DNA of 64,000 bases. Source: an uncultured Gemmatimonadota bacterium (lineage in GTDB: Bacteria > Gemmatimonadota > Gemmatimonadetes > Palauibacterales > Palauibacteraceae). The stretch is from assembly GCA_913043255.1 (NCBI GenBank), contig CAJWLK010000007.1, positions 61,421-125,420 on the forward strand. Reading direction: 5' to 3'. This document shows positions 6,938 through 14,751 of the stretch, piece by piece; position 1 is the first letter of the stretch; every line of letters starts with the position of its first letter. The position numbers and the translations under genes were made by a program. The notes beneath the pieces are model-generated. The model saw only the letters and a list, made by a program, of their open reading frames with translations, searched no databases and had not been told where the DNA came from.

Positions 6938-9595
6938 ATGATGAACCTGCAACGACACTTTCTACTCGTCCTCTTCATCCTCAGTCCTATCGCTTGTCAA
7001 GGTGAAGGCAGTTCTGGAGCACCGACAACCAGAGAAGACGGACCCTTCGCAACCGAGAGACTAGAGTCTTCGAGCATCCGTATAATCGATCCTCTCTTGG
7101 ATGAAACCCATCCTCCAGCCATGGCGAGCTACCCTGGCGTGCGGCACGGTGGCAACTACATGCACAATTACTATCTGCCGCCAGCTCCAAGTAGTACACC
7201 ATGGGCACCCGCATGGTCACCCGATGGGACATCCATTGCCATAGCTATGAGCGGCTCTATCTGGAGAGTAGATCCAAACACAGGTGTCGCCACAGAACTC
7301 ACACGCGGGCCCCAGTACCACTCATCACCAGCTTGGTCACCCGACGGGCGATGGCTCATTTACACATCCGACCACAGCGGAGAACGTATTCAGCTCGAAA
7401 TTATCAACATAGATACAGGGGAAAGTCACTCCCTGACGAACGACAATTTCGTATACGCTGACCCAGCCTTTTCCCCCGACGGTTCGAAAGTCACCTATGT
7501 GGCAAGCAAACCGAACGGGTTTTTCAACGTCTACGTTCAAAGCATTGATGAAGGTCAGTGGATGGGCGATGAGATCGCAGTATCAACGGATAACGATTTC
7601 GGTAGTAATAGGCTCTATTTCGGACCGATGGATATGCATTTATCTCCGACGTGGATGCCCGATGGTACGGAACTCTTGATGGTTTCAAACCGAGGGGTCC
7701 CGCTTGGATCTGGAAACGTGATACGTGTTCCAGCTGAGGCCGGCGGAATCAGGCGTGCTCAAACTGTGCTGCAAGAACAAACTCTGTACCGAACACGTCC
7801 AGATGTATCGATCGATGGCCGACGTTTTGTCTACTCGTCAACATCAGGAGCCGCTGACCAGTTCAACAACCTTTATGTGCAGCCCACTGTCGGTGGCGAG
7901 CCATACAAGCTCACGTTCTTCGAGCATGATGCTTTCCACCCTCGCTGGTCACCTGACGGCGAAAACATTGCTTATATCACAAACGAAGGCGGATTGCCTC
8001 ACCTAGAGCTCATAGAGACGTACGGTGGTAGACGCAGCAAGATTGAGATCACAAAACGGGCATGGAAAGATCCAATGGGGACCCTAAGCGTCACTGTCCG
8101 AACCGATGCTACAGGACGAACACCTCAAGCTGCACGCGTAACCCTACAAGCATCGGATGGGAAGCATTACGCCCCAAATGACGGATACGCTCGCATCGGA
8201 GGACGAGGCGGCTTCGCAGCCTTCCACACCGACGGAACGTTTTCCATCGAGATTCCCACTGGCCCCGTAGACCTTACCGTCATGAAAGGATTCGAGGTCG
8301 AGCCGGCTCGACAAATCGTTGAGGTAGGCCCGGGTGAGATCGTAGAACTCGTTGTAGAACTTCACCGATTTGCAGACCTCTCAAAGGATGGCTGGCATAA
8401 CGGCTCAACGCACGTGCACATGAACTATGCAGGGAACCTCCATAACACGTTGGAGAACTTGATGTTCATGTCCGACGCTGAAGACCAAGACATCGTCAAC
8501 GAACAGGTTGCAAATAAAGACAATCGGATTCTAGACCATCAATTCTTCGTTCCAGGTGGCGGTGCACACCCTATTTCTACACCTGAACGTGTCATGGTGG
8601 TTGGCCAAGAATACCGTCCACCCTTCTACGGTCATGTATTTATGCTTGGTTTGCGTGATCATCTTATATCACCATTTACCACCGGATACGAAGGCACGGC
8701 AATCGAGAGCCTCTATCCGTCCAACACTGATATGCTCACCAAGGCCAAAGAGCAGGGCGCCACAACCGGATATGTACACCCATACTTCGGCGACATTGAT
8801 CCGCTCAGCGTCGGCTTGATGGGTGGGAAAGGCTTTATGGTCGATGCGGTGCTGGGCACGACCGATGCTCTCGAGTGGTCCGCTCCGAACCGCGCAGGTT
8901 TCTTCCCACTCTATGCGCTCTGGAATAACGAAGTGAAGGTTTGTGCCACGGGTGGTGAGGACTCGATCAGCAGTCTTCACAGCACACCTATCTTGGGGGC
9001 TATGCGCACTTATGTGCGGACAGCGGACGGAAAACGCACAGCAGAGGGCTGGTATGATGGACTGCGAAATCTTCATGCCTTCGTCACAAGTGGACCTCTC
9101 ATCGAAATGACCGTCGAGGGACGCATCCCAGGCGAGAAGCTCAAGTTGGCGGAAGGGACGAATACAATCTCTGTGGAAGCAAACGTCCAATCGATCACAC
9201 CGTTGACGCGTGCTTGGCTTGTAAGGAACGGTATTGATATAGCTGAGATCGAATTGTCCGAAGATCGAAAGTCTGGAGTTTTTTCGGGTGAGGTTGAAAT
9301 TGATGGCAGCGGCTGGATCCATATGCGCGCAGAGGGCGACCCAGAGGAACGGTTTCCATTGGATGCACCGTATGCGCAGGCCTTCACGAATCCAGTTTGG
9401 TTTGAAGTAGGCGATGAGCCCATCAGAAATGGGGAAGCAGCTAACTACGGGCTACGGTGGATTGACGAGCTCCAGCGCCAAGCTGAACAATGGCCTGGGT
9501 GGCGGTCTGAAGTTGAACAAGAACACGTATACGAACAGTTCGACGAGGCGCGTGAAGTCTATCGGCGACTCACGATTGAAGCTGAGGGGAGATAG
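6938..9595 (+). CDS. Lipoprotein: TolB-type beta-propeller fused to CehA/McbA-like metallohydrolase
   Basis: The N-terminus is a lipoprotein signal with lipobox SPIAC (Cys20). Residues of about 90–360 hold repeated PAWSPDG/RWSPDG blades of a TolB-like six-bladed propeller. A short beta-sandwich-like segment follows. From about 480 on there is a PHP-type hydrolase region with NGSTHVHMN, FMSDAEDQD and YVHPYFG motifs, as in CehA/McbA-family proteins (known members hydrolyse carbamate and amide esters). A C-terminal region with YALWNNEVKVCATGGEDS completes it. The usual family length is much shorter, so the propeller is a fused sensor or substrate-access module. The acyl-CoA ligase gene starts 12 bp later, suggesting that a released acid is then activated. 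Confidence 0.8.
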   Translation: MMNLQRHFLLVLFILSPIACQGEGSSGAPTTREDGPFATERLESSSIRIIDPLLDETHPPAMASYPGVRHGGNYMHNYYLPPAPSSTPWAPAWSPDGTSIAIAMSGSIWRVDPNTGVATELTRGPQYHSSPAWSPDGRWLIYTSDHSGERIQLEIINIDTGESHSLTNDNFVYADPAFSPDGSKVTYVASKPNGFFNVYVQSIDEGQWMGDEIAVSTDNDFGSNRLYFGPMDMHLSPTWMPDGTELLMVSNRGVPLGSGNVIRVPAEAGGIRRAQTVLQEQTLYRTRPDVSIDGRRFVYSSTSGAADQFNNLYVQPTVGGEPYKLTFFEHDAFHPRWSPDGENIAYITNEGGLPHLELIETYGGRRSKIEITKRAWKDPMGTLSVTVRTDATGRTPQAARVTLQASDGKHYAPNDGYARIGGRGGFAAFHTDGTFSIEIPTGPVDLTVMKGFEVEPARQIVEVGPGEIVELVVELHRFADLSKDGWHNGSTHVHMNYAGNLHNTLENLMFMSDAEDQDIVNEQVANKDNRILDHQFFVPGGGAHPISTPERVMVVGQEYRPPFYGHVFMLGLRDHLISPFTTGYEGTAIESLYPSNTDMLTKAKEQGATTGYVHPYFGDIDPLSVGLMGGKGFMVDAVLGTTDALEWSAPNRAGFFPLYALWNNEVKVCATGGEDSISSLHSTPILGAMRTYVRTADGKRTAEGWYDGLRNLHAFVTSGPLIEMTVEGRIPGEKLKLAEGTNTISVEANVQSITPLTRAWLVRNGIDIAEIELSEDRKSGVFSGEVEIDGSGWIHMRAEGDPEERFPLDAPYAQAFTNPVWFEVGDEPIRNGEAANYGLRWIDELQRQAEQWPGWRSEVEQEHVYEQFDEAREVYRRLTIEAEGR

Positions 9596-9607
9596 TCGAA
9601 GGGACTT

Positions 9608-11224
9608 ATGGAGCGTTCAGCTACAGGTCCAGCTGCAGCACCCTCTGGGAACCGCAAAGTTTTCAGGACGGAGCTGACACCGATCGACTTTTTGCGGCGT
9701 AGCGCATTCATATACCCAGACAAAACTGCCGTCGTGCACGGAGATCGGCGTTACTCCTATGTTGAGTTAGAAAAACGCGTTCGCCGACTGGCGGCCGGCC
9801 TCAAAAGTGCCGGACTCAAGTCGGGTGACCGCGTCGCGTTTCTCGCGCCGAATATCCCTGCATTACTCGAAGCCCACTATGCTGTACCCGCCGCGGATGG
9901 AGTCTTGGTAGCTATCAACACGCGGTTAAGCGCCAAGGAAATCGCGTACATCGTCAAACACTGTGGTGCGCGCCAACTTTTTGTGGATCGAGCACTGGGG
10001 CCGCTCCTCGAGGCCACCAACCTTAGCCACATCTCAGTCACGTGGATCGATGATTCTGGGTCTGTGGATGACCCTTACGAAGCCTTCTTATCCGCAGCAC
10101 CTGAGGACCCTTTGATGACGGGGCCTCGAGACGAAGAGGACCCTATCTCGATGAATTATACCTCAGGTACAACCGGACGCCCCAAAGGGGTAGTGTATAC
10201 GCATCGGGGTGCGTACCTCAACGCACTAAGCGAAGTACTGGAAATGGAGATGACTGCAAGGAGCGTGTATCTGTGGACACTCCCAATGTTTCACTGCAAT
10301 GGCTGGTGTTTTACATGGGCTGTGACAGCCGTAGCCGGCACACATGTCTGTTTACGAGAAGTAGATGCCGGACACATATGGCAACTCATAGAAACCGAGG
10401 GCGTGACACACTATAACGGAGCACCAACCGTACAAATCATGCTCGTCAATCATCCGCAAGCCAACCGGCTTGACCGTACAGTAACGACAATGATTGCAGG
10501 TGCCCCACCCTCCCCTACCCTGCTCGAGCAGCTCCAAACGCTCAACATCAAGCCAATTCACACCTATGGACTCACAGAGACATACGGTCCCACAAGTTCT
10601 TGCGCTTGGCACGAGGACTGGGATGGGTGCACACCTGAAGAACAGGCGCGCATCTTGGCTCGCCAAGGACAGTCCTACGTGACCGCCGACCTTATGCGTG
10701 TCGTGAACGAAGCCGGCGAAGATGTGCCACGAGATGCAGAAACGATGGGCGAGGTGGTGATGCGCGGAAATATCGTAATGGCAGGATACTTCGAGCAGCC
10801 TGACGCGACGGCTGAGGCATTTCGCGATGGTTGGTTCCATTCGGGAGACCTCGGGGTCTGGCATCCTGATGGGTACGTTGAACTACGTGACCGCGCGAAA
10901 GACATCATTATCTCAGGAGGCGAAAACATCTCAACCATTGAGGTCGAACAAGCCGTTTCTCGCCACCCGGCAGTGCTCGAATGTGCCGTGGTTGCAGTTC
11001 CTGATGATGAATGGGGTGAACGGCCTAAAGCCTTCGTCACGCTCAAAGAGGGAGTCGAAGTGAGCGAGAGAGAGATCATCGACTTTTGTCGAGAGGAGAT
11101 TGCACATTTTAAATGCCCGGATGCAATCAAGTTCGGCGAACTTCCGAAAACATCTACTGGAAAAGTTCAGAAGTTCGTTCTACGTGAACAAGAGTGGTCC
11201 CACCATGAGAAGCGAATCAACTAA
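9608..11224 (+). CDS. AMP-forming acyl-CoA ligase (medium/short-chain type)
   Basis: This is an adenylate-forming CoA ligase of 538 residues. I see the P-loop NYTSGTTGRPKGV around 180–192, the substrate-pocket segment LPMFHCNGWCFTW, the adenine motif THTYGLTETYGP-like (IHTYGLTETYGPT), the hinge RDRAKDIIISGGENIS, and the catalytic lysine in PKTSTGKVQK. The sequence resembles ligases for medium-chain fatty acids and the DmdB (methylmercaptopropionate-CoA ligase) group, and I cannot tell these apart by eye. It sits directly after the CehA-like lipoprotein gene on the same strand, so both are probably one transcript. No signal peptide. Confidence 0.85.
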   Translation: MERSATGPAAAPSGNRKVFRTELTPIDFLRRSAFIYPDKTAVVHGDRRYSYVELEKRVRRLAAGLKSAGLKSGDRVAFLAPNIPALLEAHYAVPAADGVLVAINTRLSAKEIAYIVKHCGARQLFVDRALGPLLEATNLSHISVTWIDDSGSVDDPYEAFLSAAPEDPLMTGPRDEEDPISMNYTSGTTGRPKGVVYTHRGAYLNALSEVLEMEMTARSVYLWTLPMFHCNGWCFTWAVTAVAGTHVCLREVDAGHIWQLIETEGVTHYNGAPTVQIMLVNHPQANRLDRTVTTMIAGAPPSPTLLEQLQTLNIKPIHTYGLTETYGPTSSCAWHEDWDGCTPEEQARILARQGQSYVTADLMRVVNEAGEDVPRDAETMGEVVMRGNIVMAGYFEQPDATAEAFRDGWFHSGDLGVWHPDGYVELRDRAKDIIISGGENISTIEVEQAVSRHPAVLECAVVAVPDDEWGERPKAFVTLKEGVEVSEREIIDFCREEIAHFKCPDAIKFGELPKTSTGKVQKFVLREQEWSHHEKRIN

Positions 11225-11285
11225 GACGAGGTGTTGGACCGACGACCGACGGCTAAACAACCTCGGCATGCGCCCACAGATACGT

Positions 11286-13271
11286 TTAGCAGGTCATACA
11301 GTTATGGTTGTTTATCGAGCCCAGGCTCTCCAACAGTGCAACTGTAACCGGGAAGGGTGAAATACGAGATACAGGTCCATTGGCCATATCCGCAGTAGTT
11401 TGGCCACGGCGGCTGACAACCGTGACGTCCCCACCTTGCTCTACTAAATATAAGATCATCGAATCATCACCACGGGCTGCAGCATGATGAAGAGCTGTGT
11501 AACCGTTGTGGTCCCTCGCGTTCACATCGGCCCCCAGCTCTTCCACCAGGTATTTCACAGCCGGAAGCCATCCATTAGGTGTGTGTCGATGCGCGTTACC
11601 TGCGAACCCTTCTCCGTAGCCAACACCAGAACTGGCATGAATCGGATACACGCCGGGACCACCTATTTCTGCCGGTGGGAGCCCTGACGGATCAGGTTGC
11701 AGCGCGCGAACAGAGTCGGCGCGGTCAGCTGCGGAAAGAAGTTCTCTCCGAACCTCTTCCGTGAGGTTTTCAAATGCCCTATCCGGAAAAGCAACCTGTG
11801 CCGAATCAGAAAGCTCCGCGCGGATATCCATAAGAAGCTCCAGACGTGCAGAATCCGGGAGATTCACGAACGAGGAGTCCGAAAGGGCATTTCGGGCTTG
11901 CCTCCTAAGCTGTTCATCCGGAGAAAGACGTTGGCGTCTTGGTGGTGCTTTTGTCGGCATCTCAGGTTCTGCACCGTACTCAACAAGCAATTTCATAGCT
12001 TCAACATCGGTTGCGTACGCGGCCCTCCAAAATGCTGTGGCTCCGTTTGTGTCAACCAATCCACAATTCCGGTTCCCACATCCACTATAGACCATATACC
12101 AAGGGTGACGCGTGATTCGCTGATTTGGATCGGCACCTGTGTTCAGTAGCGACCGCATAACTTCCAGGTAGTCAGCCTGCTGGAGTGCACGTTCTTGCGG
12201 CTGTGGGAAACGAGTTCTGGGCTGCCATTCGGAATTGATGATTGCGAAAAGTGGAGTGACCCCATTGATCTCAGTGGCAATATTGGGATCCGCTCCTTGC
12301 TCTAGGAGCATAAGTGTTAAATCGAACTGCCCATTAATCGCAGCCATAACCAAAGGACTGGTGCCATCCGAGGCGCTTACCATGTCGACATCGGCACCCC
12401 CTTCGAGAAGTGCCAGGGTAGCCTCGATGTGTCCCTGACGAACAGCATGTAGTAACGGCGTTAACCCGCCCACATTATCAATCGGGGGCAAAAAAAGCTG
12501 CCGGGAATCGTTCGGATCTTCTTCCTCTTCTTCCTCCGGTAGCCCGTCAACATAGACTTGCCGTCCAGCTTCTACTGCAACCTGAAGCTGGCTGGGCGTG
12601 GGAACTCGTTCTTCATCTCCCGTAAATGCCGCCAGCACTTCGTTCTCACGCTTACGGGCACGCTGATCTAATTTCTGTTGTCGATCCAGCTCAATAACTT
12701 TGGACGTCAGATTGGGATCTGCGCCATGTTCAAGCAAAATTTCGATTGCGTCAGCACGATTGAGTGATGCCGCAAATGTAAGTGGGGTCTGTTCCCACTC
12801 CCCTTCTCGGGCATTCGGATCTGCTCCATATTCCAGTAGCATTGAGAGCACTTCCGGCTCTCCGGAAGCGGCTGCAAGATGGAGTGGCGTTGCACCGCTG
12901 TTAGATGTACGAACAGCCACGTTACTACCGGCGCGAATAAGACTTCGCACTGCCTGTTCACTACCTGCCCTGCTCGCCAGATGCAGCGGTGTGTAGTGAC
13001 CTATTCGCGTAAAGGCCTCCACATCGGCACCAGCATAAATCAGCATCTGGGTAAGCACACCATCGCCTCGATCGGCTGCCCAATGGAGTGCGGTCATGCC
13101 ATCACCCTGGGCCGCGTTAACATCGAAACCCTGCTTTATCAACTCACGGACCATGGCACTATTGCCACGCATCGCAGCATCAGCGATCTGTGAGTCTGGG
13201 GGTGCGGCAGCTGAAAGAATAAAACCTAACCCTACAACCGCCGGCACATTCCAGAGTCGGGAGACTCCCAT
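11286..13271 (-). CDS. Exported ankyrin-repeat protein
   Basis: After a signal peptide (VPAVVGLGFILSAAAPP) the protein is built mainly of ankyrin repeats. Repeated blocks such as GMTALHWAADRGD, YTPLHLASRAG, ATPLHLAAASG, QTPLTFAASLN and YTALHHAAARGD mark at least eight units. They are interrupted by an acidic linker (EEEEEEDPND near 243–252) and a charged segment at about 465–530. Ankyrin repeats bind partner proteins; no enzyme domain is visible. The ATG lies two bases after the stop of the DUF1552 gene, with GGAG seven bases upstream, so it is the third gene of the DUF1592–DUF1552–ankyrin operon and is probably a partner of those two exported proteins. Confidence 0.85.
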   Translation of the reverse strand: MGVSRLWNVPAVVGLGFILSAAAPPDSQIADAAMRGNSAMVRELIKQGFDVNAAQGDGMTALHWAADRGDGVLTQMLIYAGADVEAFTRIGHYTPLHLASRAGSEQAVRSLIRAGSNVAVRTSNSGATPLHLAAASGEPEVLSMLLEYGADPNAREGEWEQTPLTFAASLNRADAIEILLEHGADPNLTSKVIELDRQQKLDQRARKRENEVLAAFTGDEERVPTPSQLQVAVEAGRQVYVDGLPEEEEEEDPNDSRQLFLPPIDNVGGLTPLLHAVRQGHIEATLALLEGGADVDMVSASDGTSPLVMAAINGQFDLTLMLLEQGADPNIATEINGVTPLFAIINSEWQPRTRFPQPQERALQQADYLEVMRSLLNTGADPNQRITRHPWYMVYSGCGNRNCGLVDTNGATAFWRAAYATDVEAMKLLVEYGAEPEMPTKAPPRRQRLSPDEQLRRQARNALSDSSFVNLPDSARLELLMDIRAELSDSAQVAFPDRAFENLTEEVRRELLSAADRADSVRALQPDPSGLPPAEIGGPGVYPIHASSGVGYGEGFAGNAHRHTPNGWLPAVKYLVEELGADVNARDHNGYTALHHAAARGDDSMILYLVEQGGDVTVVSRRGQTTADMANGPVSRISPFPVTVALLESLGSINNHNCMTC

Positions 13272-13273
13272 TG

Positions 13274-14704
13274 TCAGTCTCCGCTATCCACAGGAAGTCC
13301 AGCTGGCCAATTCAGTGCGAGTTCTCCAGTACTATCACCAAAACTCTGCATATCATCATGTCCCAACCCATGCATTACCGTAAGCATCGCATTAGCCATC
13401 GGAGTTTCATCGGGGGCCTTAATGTGCACGTTACCATCAAGCATCCCGTTACCATGACCCAAGAGGACCAGTGGCGCACGACGATGGTTATGGAGATTCG
13501 CGTCGGCCATGGGGGACCCCCACATCACAACGGACTTGTCAAGCAGACTGGATTCACCCTCCATCGTGTTCTTGAGCTTGTCGATTAGATAGGGAAGCTG
13601 CCCAACCCGGAACTGGCAAATTTTGTTAAATTCCAGGACCGCCTCTTCACGGTTTCCGTGGTGCGAGGCTGAGTGAAATGACCGATCCGAACCGCTCTCG
13701 GGGAAGACCCTATTCTGCGCATCGCGACCAGTCTTGAACGAGATAACTCGCGTCATATCAGTTTCAAGCGCTAGCACCTGTACGTCAAACATCATCCTCA
13801 TGTGTTCAGTGAATGAATCAGGGACACCTGGAGGTGCTTCGGGAAGTTCGCGCTGTTCACCACTGGTATTGCGCGCCTCAACCATCTCGATCCGACGCTC
13901 AAGCTCGCGAATATTACTCAGATATCGATCTAAGCGACGATTGTCTTCAGCACCAAGTTGTCTCTGTATGGACGAAACCTCACCCGCCACCCAATCCAGC
14001 AAACTTCGGCGCGTCGCTCGACGAGCCGCTCGCTCCTCTGGTGAACCACCAGCACCAAATAACATATCAAATGCAACACGTGGATCACGGATCATGGGCA
14101 AAGGCTCGGTCGGAGAGGCCCAGCTTAGTGAATCCGTATATGCGCACGAATAGTTATACGTGCACCCGCCAGCCTGATCGAGGTTTTCTATGCAAAACTG
14201 CATTGATGGTAAGGGTGTATTCTGCCCAAAGCGTTTGGCGTAGAGCTGATCTAACGATGTACCGCAGTATATGTCAGACCCCTGAGTCTGTTTCGGGTGT
14301 GCTTGGGTCAGGAAGACGGCACTCGATCGGAAGTGGTCCCCTCCAATCTCGGGCGGAATGAATGCCTCAGCATTTCTGACATCCGTGTTGCTCACAATTG
14401 TCATATGGTCGCGATAGTCACGAAGTGATACCAGTGCACTATCGTCGATAATCTCGAAGTCTCGACCGGCAGTACTCGGCGCGAAAAGGTTCCGCGATTC
14501 ACCCCACTCCTTATTGCAACCAGCCAAACCATGCACTTCTTCGATGCAGATCAAGCGCGTGGTCTCAGCGTTCAATGTGTTCGCGTTCGTGCCCCACAAA
14601 CGTCCTGCCGGGACCATTGCGTCGAGAAATGGAAGCGCCAAGGTGGCACCTGCACTTCGGATGAAAGTGCGGCGGCGCATGTGTTTTCCACTAATAAAGC
14701 GCAT
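13274..14704 (-). CDS. DUF1552 family protein with Tat-type signal
   Basis: The N-terminus has a twin-arginine-like export signal (MRRRTFIRSAGATLALPFLDA), and the body matches the DUF1552 family seen in Planctomycetes, Verrucomicrobia and Gemmatimonadota. Family-like segments include SNTDVRNAEAF, HPKQTQGSDIYCGTSLDQ, NIRELERRIEM and MWGSPMADANLHNHRRAPLVLLG. The family's reaction is not established. The ATG at 14704 has a strong GAGGAG upstream; an internal ATG at 14680 starts the Tat motif directly. It lies 47 bp after the DUF1592 gene and 2 bp before the ankyrin gene. The DUF1592–DUF1552 pairing is a well-known conserved neighbourhood, suggesting one exported machine. Confidence 0.85.
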   Translation of the reverse strand: MRFISGKHMRRRTFIRSAGATLALPFLDAMVPAGRLWGTNANTLNAETTRLICIEEVHGLAGCNKEWGESRNLFAPSTAGRDFEIIDDSALVSLRDYRDHMTIVSNTDVRNAEAFIPPEIGGDHFRSSAVFLTQAHPKQTQGSDIYCGTSLDQLYAKRFGQNTPLPSMQFCIENLDQAGGCTYNYSCAYTDSLSWASPTEPLPMIRDPRVAFDMLFGAGGSPEERAARRATRRSLLDWVAGEVSSIQRQLGAEDNRRLDRYLSNIRELERRIEMVEARNTSGEQRELPEAPPGVPDSFTEHMRMMFDVQVLALETDMTRVISFKTGRDAQNRVFPESGSDRSFHSASHHGNREEAVLEFNKICQFRVGQLPYLIDKLKNTMEGESSLLDKSVVMWGSPMADANLHNHRRAPLVLLGHGNGMLDGNVHIKAPDETPMANAMLTVMHGLGHDDMQSFGDSTGELALNWPAGLPVDSGD

Positions 14705-14751
14705 TGTTCTCCTCGTAAGCCGTATGGTGGACTAACTAGTGTTGGTAGGGT

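Noticed and set aside
8669..9322. Open frame of 217 codons on the minus strand within the CehA-like gene
   Set aside because: It lies wholly inside a clearly coding frame and has a composition unlike a known protein.
13813..14361. Open frame of 182 codons on the plus strand within the DUF1552 gene
   Set aside because: Antisense shadow of a gene with strong motifs on the other strand.
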